Of a DNA stretch of 64,000 bases, positions 17,300 to 26,773 are shown piece after piece. A program made the position numbers and the translations under genes. The notes beneath the pieces are model-generated. The model was given only the letters and a program-made list of their open reading frames with translations. It made no database searches and was not told where the DNA came from. Origin of the DNA: Burkholderiales bacterium (GTDB lineage Bacteria; Pseudomonadota; Gammaproteobacteria; Burkholderiales; Burkholderiaceae_C). The DNA is taken from NCBI GenBank assembly GCA_003963075.1, contig RXJV01000085.1, positions 1 through 64,000 of the forward strand, written 5' to 3'. Every line of letters starts with the position of its first letter. Position 1 is the first letter of the stretch.

Positions 17300-18428
17300 G
17301 GCTCTACACGTAGGCATTAGCGCCACGAGCCTGAACACCTCCCATTTGCGCGGCATGGGTAAGTACCTGTTGGAGATGTGCAGCCAGGCTCGGCCCGAAG
17401 ACGGCGTCGCCTGGACGCTGTTCGCCCAAGACGCGCGCCGTCCAATGCACGTGCCGCGCGAGCAACAAGTGCAGATCGATAGATTTGATTTCCCAGGTGA
17501 TCGCTTCTCGCTGTGGGAGCAGGTCGGGCTTCCCCGCCGCGCCGCTCGGCACCGCCTGGACGTGCTTCATTGGGCCGAAAACACAATGGCCTGGTGGCAG
17601 CCCTGTCCAGCCGTCGTCACGATCCACGACACCATCCCCTGGGAGATGGACAACGATACGCGCTGGCAGCACTGGTACTGGCACCGTCTGATGCCCGCCG
17701 CCTTCCGACGCAGTGCGGCCATTGTGACCATCAGTGAGTCCTCCAGACGCGACGTTTTGGCCCGCTGGCCCGATCTCGAATCCAAGCTGACCGTGATACC
17801 GCACGGCATTGAATCCACCTACTTCGAGCCGCAGACCTACGCCTTACCGGTGACGCTGACGGCGGCGCTGGCGGGCACTCGCTTTGCCGTCTACATGGGA
17901 GGACCGATGAAGCGCAAGCGCTTCGAATGGGCATTGCAGGTGCTGGCTGCCCAGGCTGACCCAACGCTCAAGCTGGTGGCCTGCGGCTTCGGCACTGCGG
18001 CGCGTGACACCGCGCGCGCTGAGCTGCCGCGCGAGTTGCAGGGCCGCGTGCTATTTGCCGAATTCCTGTCCGACGCCGAGCTGCAGGCGCTTTACCGCGA
18101 CGCCGCCGTCGTGCTGTACCCGACGCTGTACGAAGGCTTTGGATTTCCGGCCGTCGAAGCCCAGGCGGCCGGCGTACCGGTCATCTTCAGCCCTTTGGGC
18201 AGCCTGGCCGAGTTGGTGGGACCGCTCGCGACAGTGGTGCCTCCCGACGACCTGGACGCCTGGGCTGCCGCAGTCAACACCGCCCTGGCACTGGGCCCCG
18301 AGGTCCGCGCCGACCAAGCCGCAAAGGCCCGCGCCTGGGCTGCGGGATTCAGCTGGGAAGCGAGCTGGCGCAAGCACCTGGATGTCTATCGCAAGGTCGC
18401 CGCGCGACGCAACGCTGCGGAGCGCTGA
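17292..18428 (+). CDS. Family 4 glycosyltransferase (GT-B)
   Basis: A 378-aa GT4 enzyme starting at ATG 17292 (MTEALHVGISATSL) just inside the end of the GT2 gene. VTIHDTIPWE lies near residue 115, TISESSRRDVLARWP near 150, the linker IPHGIESTYFEP near 172, and the nucleotide-sugar site TLYEGFGFPAVEAQAAGVPV near 278 contains the E-x7-E pair. It is soluble and acts on the cytosolic membrane face. Confidence 0.9.
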   Translation: MTEALHVGISATSLNTSHLRGMGKYLLEMCSQARPEDGVAWTLFAQDARRPMHVPREQQVQIDRFDFPGDRFSLWEQVGLPRRAARHRLDVLHWAENTMAWWQPCPAVVTIHDTIPWEMDNDTRWQHWYWHRLMPAAFRRSAAIVTISESSRRDVLARWPDLESKLTVIPHGIESTYFEPQTYALPVTLTAALAGTRFAVYMGGPMKRKRFEWALQVLAAQADPTLKLVACGFGTAARDTARAELPRELQGRVLFAEFLSDAELQALYRDAAVVLYPTLYEGFGFPAVEAQAAGVPVIFSPLGSLAELVGPLATVVPPDDLDAWAAAVNTALALGPEVRADQAAKARAWAAGFSWEASWRKHLDVYRKVAARRNAAER

Positions 18429-18435
18429 AACGTCC

Positions 18436-19590
18436 ATGGCCAACGACGGCGGCGCCAGTGTCGACACCTTTGCCCATGTGAGCGAGCTGCCCGCCGACGC
18501 GCTGGCGTTGATGCGCCGCGCCGAGCAGCAGCACATCGAGTTCGGCCCGGACTGGTTCGCCCACCTGATCGATGCTGTCTATGCCCGCGAGCCCGATGCC
18601 CACCAGGTGCGCCTGCAGGTGCTGCGTAACGACGGCCGCGTGCTGGCGGTGCTGCCCACGGTGGCCCAGACCGGCGCTGTGGGTCGAGAGATCAGCGCCC
18701 TGTCCAATTTCTACACTGCCATTTACGCGCCGGCACTCGCCGAGGGGCTGCAGGCCGAAGACCTGCTGCCGGTGGTGCGGGCCATGCGCCGGGCCGGTGC
18801 AGGCGCGGCGGCCTACCGTTTCGCGCCGATGGACCCGGCCTCGCGCGAGTTCACACTGCTCAAGCGCGCGCTGGGCCTGTCAGGGCTGAGCGTGCACGGC
18901 TACTTCGCGTTCGGCAACTGGTACCAGCCGGTGCGGCAGCACTGGGCCGACTACCTAAAGGACCGCAGCAGCCAGGTGCGCAACACGATCAAGCGCAACG
19001 CCAGAACGTTCGCGGCCGAGGGCGGGCGGCTCGAGCTGGTGCGGGACAGCGAGCGGCTGGAGGCCGGCATCGCCGCCTACCAGGCGGTGTATGCCCAGAG
19101 CTGGAAGGTGCCGGAACCTTATCCGGACTTCGTGCCAGGCCTGATCCGGCTGTGCGCGCGCCGCGGCTGGCTGCGCCTGGGGGTGGCGTGGCTGGGAGAC
19201 AAGCCCGTAGCGGCGCAGATCTGGATCGTCGCCAACGGCCGCGCCGATATTTTCAAGCTGGCCTACGACGAGGCCTACAAGGCCCTCGCCCCCGGGACGC
19301 TGCTGACCGCGTTGCTGATGGAGCATGCGATCGACGTGGACCGCGTCAGCGAAATCGATTACCTCATCGGCGACGATGCCTACAAGGCCGCCTGGATGAG
19401 CCAGCGCCGCGAGCGTTGCGGCCTGGTGGCCTACGACCCGCTGACATTGCGAGGCCTGCTCGGCCTGGCCCGACAAACGGCAGGCGCCATCCGGCGCCGA
19501 CTGCGCCCGCAAGCCGCGCCACGCCCCGACAATCCTGCCGCCGACTCCAAAGCCATACCCCGAGATGCAAGCCCACGCCCTGCCGCCTGA
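18436..19590 (+). CDS. FemAB-like GNAT-fold protein, second copy
   Basis: A 384-aa protein beginning at ATG 18436. RSSQVRNTIKRNARTFAAEGG near residue 178 is the basic family helix; GVAWLGDKPVAAQIWIVANG near 250 and FKLAYDEAYKALAPGTLLTALL near 275 form the C-terminal GNAT-fold core, and EIDYLIGDDAYKAAW near 305 is typical. The last 40 residues are Pro/Arg/Ala-rich and probably disordered. It overlaps the following gene by 26 bp. Likely acylates or aminoacylates the polysaccharide (inference). Confidence 0.75.
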   Translation: MANDGGASVDTFAHVSELPADALALMRRAEQQHIEFGPDWFAHLIDAVYAREPDAHQVRLQVLRNDGRVLAVLPTVAQTGAVGREISALSNFYTAIYAPALAEGLQAEDLLPVVRAMRRAGAGAAAYRFAPMDPASREFTLLKRALGLSGLSVHGYFAFGNWYQPVRQHWADYLKDRSSQVRNTIKRNARTFAAEGGRLELVRDSERLEAGIAAYQAVYAQSWKVPEPYPDFVPGLIRLCARRGWLRLGVAWLGDKPVAAQIWIVANGRADIFKLAYDEAYKALAPGTLLTALLMEHAIDVDRVSEIDYLIGDDAYKAAWMSQRRERCGLVAYDPLTLRGLLGLARQTAGAIRRRLRPQAAPRPDNPAADSKAIPRDASPRPAA

Positions 19591-21238
19591 CACGCCCTTC
19601 GCCAGCGGCGCGCCCCGCTTCCCGACGCCTGCAACGGACGCGCTCGCCGCGTGGCGCCAGGCCTATGCCGCGCGCGGCGCCGGCTGCGCCCGTGACGTGG
19701 GCGGCGAGTTCGCCGTCGCGCTGGACCTGCCCGATGGCGCTGCCTATCTCGCGGTGGACCGCTTTGCCGTGCACAGCCTGTGCTACGCGGTGCGGGACGG
19801 CCGCCTGCACTTCGCGTCGCGTGCTGACGCCCTGGCCGAACGGCTGGGCATTCGCGAACTCGACACGCAAGCCCTCTTCGACTACCTGTTTCACCACTGC
19901 ATCCCGTCGCCGCGCACCATCTTCGCCGGCATCCACCGCCTGCCGCCGGCGCACTATGCGCTGTTCGAGCATGGTCGGCTGACGGTCGCTCCCTATTGGA
20001 CGCCGCGCTTCGACGAGCAGGCCCGCCCTGATTTCGACGCGCTGCGCGAAGAGTTCCGCAGCATCCTGCGGACGTCGGTGCGCGAGCGCCTGGGCGAGGA
20101 CGGCAAGACCGCCTGCTTCCTGAGCGGCGGCACCGACAGCTCCACGGTCTGCGGCCTGCTGCGCGAGGCCACGGGCGAGGCGCCGGCGAGCTACTCGATC
20201 GGCTTCGAGGCCGAGGGCTACGACGAAATGGCCTATGCGCGCATCGCCGCCAAGGCCTATGGCGCCGACCACCGCGAGTACTACGTGACGCCGGCCGATC
20301 TGGTGAAGGCGATTCCCGACGTCGCCGCCCACTACGACCAGCCCTTCGGCAACTCATCGGCGGTGCCGGCCTTCTACTGCGCCAGCAGGGCACGGGCCGA
20401 CGGCTACACGCGCATCCTGGCCGGCGACGGTGGCGACGAACTCTTCGGCGGCAACACGCGCTACGCCAAGGAGCGGGTGTTCCACGCCTACAGCCAGATC
20501 CCATCGCCGTTGCGGTCCGGGGTCCTGCATCCCCTCTTCATGAATCCGGTGACCGGCCAGATTCCGCTGCTGAAGAAAGGGACGAGCTATATCCGCCAGG
20601 CCCGTGTGCCGATGCCAGATCGGATGCAGAGCTACAACCTGCTGGACCGCCTGGGGCTGACGGACGTGCTGACGCCGGCCTTTCTGGCGGCGGTCAACAC
20701 CGGTGCCCCCCGCGAACACCAGCGGGCCACCTGGGCCGCAGGTCCGCATGACGCCAGCCTTGTCAACCAGATGCTGGCCTTCGACTGGCGCTACACGCTG
20801 GCCGAGAACGACCTGCCCAAGGTTGTCGGCACAACCGGGCTGGCCGACATCGAGGTGGGGTTCCCGTTGCTGGATACGCGGCTGCTGGACTTCTCGCTGA
20901 AGCTGCCGACGAGCTACAAGCTCAAGGGCCTGAAGCTGCGCTGGTTCTTCAAGGAGGCCTTGCGCGGCTTCCTGCCGGACGAGATCCTGACCAAGAAGAA
21001 GCACGGCTTCGGCCTGCCGTTCGGCCCCTGGGCCGTCAGGGACGCGGCCTTGAACGCGCTGGCGGCCGAGTCGCTGCGCGGCGTGGCGGCCCGCGGCCTC
21101 GTCCGCCAGGAGTTCATCGACAGCCTGCTGACGCGCCGACTCAAGGAGCACGCCGGCTACTACGGCGAGATGGTCTGGATCCTGATGATGCTGGAGCAGT
21201 GGCTGCGCCGGCATGCGCCGGACTACCGGCTGGCTTGA
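19565..21238 (+). CDS. Asparagine-synthetase-like protein lacking the glutaminase nucleophile
   Basis: A 557-aa protein whose synthetase half is well conserved: PP-loop FLSGGTDSSTVCGLL near residue 184, AGDGGDELFGG near 286, and a C-terminal KKKHGFGLPFG near 478. The N-terminal part resembles the late strands of a class II glutaminase domain (YLAVDRFAVHSLCYA, HRLPPAHYALFEHG) but lacks the initial MCGI and so Cys1, and is shortened. It probably uses free ammonia or another amine, or adenylates without amidation. It closes the plus-strand operon. Confidence 0.8.
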   Translation: MQAHALPPDTPFASGAPRFPTPATDALAAWRQAYAARGAGCARDVGGEFAVALDLPDGAAYLAVDRFAVHSLCYAVRDGRLHFASRADALAERLGIRELDTQALFDYLFHHCIPSPRTIFAGIHRLPPAHYALFEHGRLTVAPYWTPRFDEQARPDFDALREEFRSILRTSVRERLGEDGKTACFLSGGTDSSTVCGLLREATGEAPASYSIGFEAEGYDEMAYARIAAKAYGADHREYYVTPADLVKAIPDVAAHYDQPFGNSSAVPAFYCASRARADGYTRILAGDGGDELFGGNTRYAKERVFHAYSQIPSPLRSGVLHPLFMNPVTGQIPLLKKGTSYIRQARVPMPDRMQSYNLLDRLGLTDVLTPAFLAAVNTGAPREHQRATWAAGPHDASLVNQMLAFDWRYTLAENDLPKVVGTTGLADIEVGFPLLDTRLLDFSLKLPTSYKLKGLKLRWFFKEALRGFLPDEILTKKKHGFGLPFGPWAVRDAALNALAAESLRGVAARGLVRQEFIDSLLTRRLKEHAGYYGEMVWILMMLEQWLRRHAPDYRLA

Positions 21239-21287
21239 GCAAGGACCGCGACCTGCCGCGCCTGGACCGCGGTCCGGGCTGCGTCGC

Positions 21288-22385
21288 TCAGGCGATTGCC
21301 TGGGCCAGCGCTGCGACCACCCGATCCTGCTGTGCCTCGGTGAGATCAGCGCTCATCGGCAGGCTCATGACCCGCCCGGCCGCGGCGGTACTGTGCGGGC
21401 AGTCTGCCGGATTGCCGTAGCGGGCATAGGCTGGCTGGTGGTGCAGTGGCCGCGGGTAATGAACTGCAGTCGGGATGCCGGCGTCCTTCAGCCGCGTTTG
21501 CACCGCCTCGCGATCGTCAACGAAGACGGTGTACTGCGCCCACACGCAGTCGCGGTCCGGTCTGACGGCCAGCAACTGCAGCGACGGAATCGTCGCCTGG
21601 AGTTTGGCGCGGTAGGCGTCGCCGAGTTCGAGGCGGCGGCGGATCTCCCAATCAAAACGGTCGAGCTTGCCGAGCACGACGGCACACTGCAGCGTGTCCA
21701 TGCGGCCGCCGACGCCCAGGCGGGTGTGCAGATAGCGCTGGCTCTGCCCATGCACGCGGATCTCACGGCAGGCCTGGGCGAGCGCATCGTCGCTCGTGAA
21801 GATCGCGCCGCCGTCGCCGTAGCAGCCCAGCGGCTTGCTGGGGAAGAAACTGGTGCAGCCCAAGGTGGAGGTGTTGCAGCTCTTGCGGCCCCGGTAGGTC
21901 GCGCCGAAGCTCTGGGCGGCGTCTTCGATGACCGCGAGTCCATGGCGCTGGGCAATCGCGTTGATGGTGTCCATGTCGGCCAGCTGGCCATACAGGCTCA
22001 CCGGCATGATGGCCCTGGTGCGCGGCGTGATCGCTGCTTCAATGAGGTTGGCGTCGATATTGGCCGTGTCGGCCTCGATGTCCACGAACACCGGCACGCC
22101 GCCGGCCAGCACGATCATCTCGGCCGTGGCCGCGAACGTGAACGGGCTGGTGATGACTTCATCGCCGGGCTGCAGGTCCAGCGCCATCAGCGAGATGAGC
22201 AGAGCCTCGGTGCCGCTGGCGACACTGATGCAATGCTTGGCGCCGGTGTAGGCGGCCAGGGCCGTCTCCATCTCCTTGACCTCGGGGCCGAGGATGTACT
22301 GGCCGTGATCCAGCACCCTCTGGATACGGGCGTTGATGTTGTCGCGCAGGGCCGTGTACTGGCTCTTGAGGTCGATGAAATCCAT
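21288..22385 (-). CDS. wbpE: WbpE-like UDP-sugar aminotransferase (DegT/DnrJ/EryC1/StrS)
   Basis: A 365-aa PLP enzyme very close in motif content to WbpE/WlbC, which aminates UDP-3-keto-GlcNAcA. FIDLKSQYTALRDNI is at the N-terminus, HGQYILGPEV near residue 27, ASGTEALLISLMAL near 55, VIEDAAQSFGATY near 153, and the PLP lysine lies in FFPSKPLGCYGDGGA near 182. The start abuts the wbpD-like stop. The WbpD- and WbpB-like genes follow upstream on the same strand, defining a diacetamido-uronate module. It converges on the Asn-synthetase-like gene with a 49-bp gap. Confidence 0.9.
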   Translation of the reverse strand: MDFIDLKSQYTALRDNINARIQRVLDHGQYILGPEVKEMETALAAYTGAKHCISVASGTEALLISLMALDLQPGDEVITSPFTFAATAEMIVLAGGVPVFVDIEADTANIDANLIEAAITPRTRAIMPVSLYGQLADMDTINAIAQRHGLAVIEDAAQSFGATYRGRKSCNTSTLGCTSFFPSKPLGCYGDGGAIFTSDDALAQACREIRVHGQSQRYLHTRLGVGGRMDTLQCAVVLGKLDRFDWEIRRRLELGDAYRAKLQATIPSLQLLAVRPDRDCVWAQYTVFVDDREAVQTRLKDAGIPTAVHYPRPLHHQPAYARYGNPADCPHSTAAAGRVMSLPMSADLTEAQQDRVVAALAQAIA

Positions 22386-22976
22386 TCAGCGGTGCTCGAT
22401 CAGTTGGAGTTGCTGGCCGGTCAGCTGGTAGCGATCGCCGGTGTGCGGGCAGACGGCCTCGACGGGCTGCTCGCTGGTCAGCGGGAGTTCCAGGCGCTCG
22501 CCGAACCGGCTCATCCACCCGACCTGCCGAGCCGGCACGCCGACGATGAGCGCGAAGTCGGCCACGTCACGGTTGACCACCGCGCCGGCGCCGACGAAGG
22601 CGAAGCGCCCGACCGTGATGCCGCAGACCACCGTGCAGTTGGCCCCCAAGGTCGCGCCCTGGCGCACCAGGGTGCGGCGGTATTCGTCCTTGCGCGCGAT
22701 GGCTGAACGAGGGTTGTAGACATTGGTGAACACCATGCTTGGGCCGCAGAAGACGTCGTCCTCCAGCGTGACGGCGTCATAGACCGACACGTTGTTCTGG
22801 ATCTTGACGTTGTTGCCGATCGCCACATCGTTGCCGACAAAGACGTTCTGGCCAAACGAGCAGCGCTCGCCGATGCGGGCACCCGCGCTGATGTGCACGA
22901 AGTGCCAGACGCGGCATCCATCGCCGAGTTGGGCGCCGTCGTCGACGATGGCGCTGGGGTGGATCGTGGTCGTCAT
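22386..22976 (-). CDS. wbpD: WbpD-like UDP-amino-sugar N-acetyltransferase (left-handed beta-helix)
   Basis: A 196-aa hexapeptide-repeat acyltransferase. [20 protein letters not shown] at the N-terminus, [20 protein letters not shown] near residue 42, [15 protein letters not shown] near 76 and [20 protein letters not shown] near 105 match WbpD, which acetylates the 3-amino group of UDP-GlcNAc(3NH2)[16 protein letters not shown] near 150 and the C-terminal [11 protein letters not shown] are typical. I chose ATG 22976 (MTTTIHPS); an ATG two codons earlier is possible. Confidence 0.92.
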   Translation of the reverse strand: MTTTIHPSAIVDDGAQLGDGCRVWHFVHISAGARIGERCSFGQNVFVGNDVAIGNNVKIQNNVSVYDAVTLEDDVFCGPSMVFTNVYNPRSAIARKDEYRRTLVRQGATLGANCTVVCGITVGRFAFVGAGAVVNRDVADFALIVGVPARQVGWMSRFGERLELPLTSEQPVEAVCPHTGDRYQLTGQQLQLIEHR

Positions 22977-23057
22977 CGGCACCCGCCCGGCCGCGCGCCG
23001 CGCACAAACGCCCCATCAAGAGGGCACCAAAGGAAAGAAGCGGAGAGGCTCATGGGT

Positions 23058-24131
23058 TCAGTACGCCAGCGGCAGGCAGACGCGCTGGCCGTCGCGAGCA
23101 CTCAGGTACATCGCGATCAGCAGTTCCAAAGACTTCAGTCCCTCGCGGCCATCGGTCTCGGCGTCGGCTTCACCGCGCAGGGCCAGGATGACGTTGTCGT
23201 AGTACAGCGGGTGGCCGAAGCCGTAGACCGAGGTGGTTTGGTAGCTGGCGTCGGCGATCTGGGCGTCCATCGCGTGCGGTGTCTCGAACTGCCAGTGCTG
23301 GATCTCGTTGACCGCCAGCCCGCCAACACGCACCGAGCCGCGCTCACCCAGCAGGGTGATCGAGCCTTCGAGGTTTTTCGGGTAGGTCAGCATGCTGACG
23401 TTGACCGTGCCCATCGCGCCATTGCGCCATTTGAGCGCGGCCACCCCGCTGTCCTCGACCTCGATGTTGCGCGCCAGGGTGCCCGTGTACGCCATCACGC
23501 TCTCGACCGGGCCGACGATCCAGTCCAGCAAATCGATGTAGTGGCTGGCCTGGTTCATGAAGGCGCCTCCATCGAACTCCCAGGTGCCGCGCCATGCGGC
23601 GCTGTCGTAGTAGCTCTGAGGCCGGCTCCAGAACACGTTGACGGCCACGTTGTACAAGCGGCCGAAACGGCCCTCCGCCACCGCCCGCTTGAGCAGTTGC
23701 AGCGTCGGGTTGCGGCGGTTTTGCTTGACAACGAACAGGCACACACCGGCATCGTCACAGGCCTTGACCATCGCCAGACCGTCCTGCCAGCGGGTGGCCA
23801 TCGGCTTTTCCGTCATCACATGCAGGCCGGCGCCCGCGGCCTCGATGGCCTGCTTGGGGTGCAGGCCGCTCGGGGTGGTCAGCACCACGCAGTCGACGCC
23901 CAGCTCGGCTTGAGCCGCGAGCAACTCGGTCAATGAGCCGAAGCCTCGCGCGCCCGTCTTGGCCACGGCAGCGGCCCGAGCGCCGGCATCCACGTCGGCC
24001 ACCGCCACCAGCTCGGCCCGGTCGGCGTGCTTTTTGAGGGCCTCGAAGTGGCTCTGCGCGATGCGGCCGCAGCCAATCAGCGCAAAGCGCAGCTTGCGGT
24101 CCGGGGGGGCGGTGCGGAAAAGGCGGGGCAT
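23058..24131 (-). CDS. Gfo/Idh/MocA-family dehydrogenase, probable WbpB/WlbA-type
   Basis: A 357-aa NAD-dependent oxidoreductase: FALIGCGRIAQSHFEAL near residue 17, MTEKPMATRWQDG near 108 (EKP catalytic motif), and GGAFMNQASHYIDLLDWIVG near 193. The neighbours wbpD and wbpE and the resemblance to WlbA suggest it oxidises UDP-GlcNAcA at C3. The start at ATG 24131 is the first Met ahead of the Rossmann motif; upstream in-frame sequence is low-complexity and probably untranslated. Confidence 0.85.
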   Translation of the reverse strand: MPRLFRTAPPDRKLRFALIGCGRIAQSHFEALKKHADRAELVAVADVDAGARAAAVAKTGARGFGSLTELLAAQAELGVDCVVLTTPSGLHPKQAIEAAGAGLHVMTEKPMATRWQDGLAMVKACDDAGVCLFVVKQNRRNPTLQLLKRAVAEGRFGRLYNVAVNVFWSRPQSYYDSAAWRGTWEFDGGAFMNQASHYIDLLDWIVGPVESVMAYTGTLARNIEVEDSGVAALKWRNGAMGTVNVSMLTYPKNLEGSITLLGERGSVRVGGLAVNEIQHWQFETPHAMDAQIADASYQTTSVYGFGHPLYYDNVILALRGEADAETDGREGLKSLELLIAMYLSARDGQRVCLPLAY

Positions 24132-24156
24132 ACGGCTTACCGAGAGTTGTCCATCT

Positions 24157-24175
24157 CGGCTGGATTGTCCAGCCG
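24157..24175. repeat. 8-bp inverted repeat upstream of the WbpB-like gene
   Basis: CGGCTGGA (24157-24164) pairs perfectly with TCCAGCCG (24168-24175) around TTG. It lies 26 bp upstream of the WbpB-like start, in the leader. It may be an operator or mRNA hairpin. Confidence 0.35.
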
Positions 24176-24211
24176 CAATGGCCGGTGCTCGGTGGTGACG
24201 GTGCGCGACCC

Positions 24212-24236
24212 GCTGCCCGCCCCTCGGGCGGGCAGC
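24212..24236. repeat. Strong 10-bp stem just downstream of the methyltransferase gene
   Basis: GCTGCCCGCC (24212-24221) pairs with GGCGGGCAGC (24227-24236) around a 5-nt loop. It lies 6 bp past the methyltransferase stop on the minus strand. No T tract follows on either strand, so it is more likely an attenuating or stability hairpin within the operon than an intrinsic terminator. Confidence 0.4.
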
Positions 24237-24241
24237 CACGG

Positions 24242-25249
24242 TCATGGTTTTCTGAGGTAAAAGCAGGCGCGGCCAGCGTCGCCCACGGCGTTCAGTTGCC
24301 GCACGAGTTCCAGCGTCTCTTGCCGGTCTTGCGCGGCGTGCGGAACGGGCGCGGCGTGCCCGCCGGCCGAAGCCCTCACCGGGTCCTGGGCCACGGCCTG
24401 CACGGAGCCCTCGATTTCCCAAGGCTCGGAGTCAAACTCCACATGTTCGACGGTCAAGCCGCAACGGAGCGCAAGTTGCCGCATCGACTCGCGCGAGAAC
24501 AGATAAAGGTGGCGAGGTGGGTCCAGCTCGACCCAGCGGCTGCCAAAGGTACGCCACAGATAGGTGTCGAAGACCGGCACCCGCACCAGGCAACAGCCGC
24601 CGGGGCGCAGCAGCTGCGCCGCCTTTCGCATCGATGCCAGCGGATCGGGCACATGTTCCAGCGAGTGATGGAACATGACGAGGCCGAACTCACCGGTGGC
24701 CTCGTCGATCGTGCGCTTGCGGACGGGAACCCCATGGAAGACGGTGTCCGACGCGATGAAGGGGTCCAGCCCTTCCACGGCCCCGAAACCACAGCGCTTC
24801 ATTGCCGTGAGCCGATGCGGGCTGGCGCCACAACCGACATCGAGAATCCGCTCCGTCGCGCTGCGCAGCCGCGCGTGGCGAAGATAGTTGCCGATCTCGA
24901 CGAAATCGGTCGGCATCGGCAGCACAGACTGAAGCAGCACGGTCCCGACCGAGCCCGAGCGCAATGCCCGGCTGCGGCAGTACCAGCGGACCAGCAGCCC
25001 CTTGATGCCGGTGGGCGCGGCCGGATCGACGCGGTCCCGCTGCGAGTAATAGCCTGGCGGATAGTGCCGAGCAAGATCCGTTGGCAGGTCCTGGATCTGC
25101 AGGCACCGGCATTGGGCACACAGCCAATAGTCGAAGGCCTCGTCGGTCCGGTACATCATCTCGCGCAGAGAATGGACCTCTCCGGCACCCCGCCAGCCAC
25201 AAACGCGGCATTGATGGATGCGACTGTCAGGACGAGATGGCGTCAACAT
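24242..25249 (-). CDS. Class I SAM-dependent methyltransferase with N-terminal Cys-rich motif
   Basis: A protein of about 335 aa. Two CxxC pairs (CRVCGW and CAQCRC) near residues 14 and 45 probably bind zinc. The SAM-binding ILDVGCGASPHRL lies near residue 130, and LVMFHHSLEHVPDPLASMRKA near 180 is typical of sugar or lipid methyltransferases. It may methylate a sugar of the repeat unit. ATG 25249 avoids overlap with the flippase gene, whose stop is at 25264; ATG 25288 is an alternative overlapping by 25 bp. Confidence 0.82.
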   Translation of the reverse strand: MLTPSRPDSRIHQCRVCGWRGAGEVHSLREMMYRTDEAFDYWLCAQCRCLQIQDLPTDLARHYPPGYYSQRDRVDPAAPTGIKGLLVRWYCRSRALRSGSVGTVLLQSVLPMPTDFVEIGNYLRHARLRSATERILDVGCGASPHRLTAMKRCGFGAVEGLDPFIASDTVFHGVPVRKRTIDEATGEFGLVMFHHSLEHVPDPLASMRKAAQLLRPGGCCLVRVPVFDTYLWRTFGSRWVELDPPRHLYLFSRESMRQLALRCGLTVEHVEFDSEPWEIEGSVQAVAQDPVRASAGGHAAPVPHAAQDRQETLELVRQLNAVGDAGRACFYLRKP

Positions 25250-25263
25250 AGGCTGAAGCAGGT

Positions 25264-26757
25264 TCAATAGGTGGCCGAACGACGCCAACGGGCGACGGGG
25301 ATTCGGTGCAGCCAGGGGCCCAGCGAGCGCTGCACCAACGCCTCCTGGGCCAAGGGATGCCGGAGATACCAGGCCGTCAGTACCCCGGCCGCGACGCCGA
25401 GCGCCGCCGTCGGCAGCCAGGCATACAGCGCCAGCGGGTGGCTGCGGTCAAAGCCTGCCCACAGGCATTGAACCAGCGCCGGCAGCAGCGTCGCTGCGGT
25501 GATCAGGATGTTGAGCAGCAGCATCTCCAGCAACTTCGGCCGGTCATCCTCCAGCACCTGGTTCTTGAACCACCAAAACACCGGCAGCGACACCAGGGCC
25601 GACAGCATGAATGCCACCGCACAGGCTTGAACGGTTCGGAACCAAATCGCAGCAATGAGGATCATCAGGACGCGCAGGGGCTGCATCAGCAGATCGGCGC
25701 GGGTCGCCAGGTCGATGCGCCCGACGGCCACCAACAGGTTGGGAGTCAAAGCGTTGACGGCTGCGAATGCGCCTGCGGCGCAGAAGATCGGGACCAGAGG
25801 CGCCGCCGCATGCCATTGGCGCCCGAAAAGCAAGTCGATGACTTCGATGGCATAGCAGGAGATCAAGCCATGGAAGGGCCACCCGAACAGGGTCACGATC
25901 GAAACGCTCCTCAGATAGCCCTGTTCCAGGTCCACGCCGTCGCGGTGCGCCTGCGCGAATGCCGGCAGCGCGACGTTGCGCACCGCGGACATCAAATCGC
26001 GGTTGAACAGATACATCAGTCCCTGCGCGCGGCTCAAGAGCGCAACGGCATGGAAGCCCAGCACCTTGCCGACGATGAGATCGTTGGCGTCCATCGAGAT
26101 CGACGTGACGCAGCCGACCAGAGAGCTCCGTCCGCCAAAGCTCAGCACCTGGCGCCAGCGGGACAAGGTCAGCCTCGGCAATCGGTGGCTGGGTTGTGCC
26201 AGCCATGCGCCCACACCGGTGGCCGCATTGGTCACCAGCGAGCCCAAGGCCAAACTCGTCTCGCCCATGCCCAGAGCCGCCAGGCCGATGGAGGTTGCGC
26301 TGCCCAACGCCGCCGCGACAAGCGTGATGTGCAGCAGCCGCTTGAACTGCATCTCACGCCGCAGCAATGACAGCGAGATCGTGCAAAACGGCATCAGCAG
26401 GAAGTTGCCGGCACCGAGCATCAAGGTGGTCTGCATTCTCGGCTCGCCGTAATAGCTCGCCGCCCATGGCGTTGCGACCAGCGCAACCACAAACAACAAG
26501 GCACCGATCAGCAGAGAGATCGAAAACGCACTGCCAATCTGCTCGTCATCAACCACCTTTTCCTGGATCAGATAACTGCCGACACCGAAGTCGCGCAGCG
26601 CCTGGGCCAGGCCGATGACGGCGAGACTGACCGAGTACACACCAATCTGATCCGGCGTCAGCAACCGGGCCAGCACCATATTGCTGCCCAGGCCGATCGC
26701 GAGCGTGAGGTAGCGTTCAACCAACGACAGCGCGAGCGCGCGGCGAACACTGGTCAT
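25264..26757 (-). CDS. Polysaccharide flippase (Wzx/MOP superfamily)
   Basis: A 497-aa protein with about 12-14 hydrophobic segments. The N-terminal LGSNMVLARLLTPDQIGVYS near residue 22 and FGVGSYLIQEKVVDDEQIG near 57 are characteristic of the PST/Wzx branch. It would move the undecaprenyl-linked repeat across the inner membrane. The start lies 16 bp from the end of the next upstream gene. No second flippase is in the window. Confidence 0.9.
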   Translation of the reverse strand: MTSVRRALALSLVERYLTLAIGLGSNMVLARLLTPDQIGVYSVSLAVIGLAQALRDFGVGSYLIQEKVVDDEQIGSAFSISLLIGALLFVVALVATPWAASYYGEPRMQTTLMLGAGNFLLMPFCTISLSLLRREMQFKRLLHITLVAAALGSATSIGLAALGMGETSLALGSLVTNAATGVGAWLAQPSHRLPRLTLSRWRQVLSFGGRSSLVGCVTSISMDANDLIVGKVLGFHAVALLSRAQGLMYLFNRDLMSAVRNVALPAFAQAHRDGVDLEQGYLRSVSIVTLFGWPFHGLISCYAIEVIDLLFGRQWHAAAPLVPIFCAAGAFAAVNALTPNLLVAVGRIDLATRADLLMQPLRVLMILIAAIWFRTVQACAVAFMLSALVSLPVFWWFKNQVLEDDRPKLLEMLLLNILITAATLLPALVQCLWAGFDRSHPLALYAWLPTAALGVAAGVLTAWYLRHPLAQEALVQRSLGPWLHRIPVARWRRSATY

Positions 26758-26773
26758 GATCTGGCCCTTGGCA

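Noticed and set aside
24212-24236. Intrinsic terminator after the methyltransferase gene
   Set aside because: The stem is strong but no T run follows on either strand, and the genes on both sides look like one operon.
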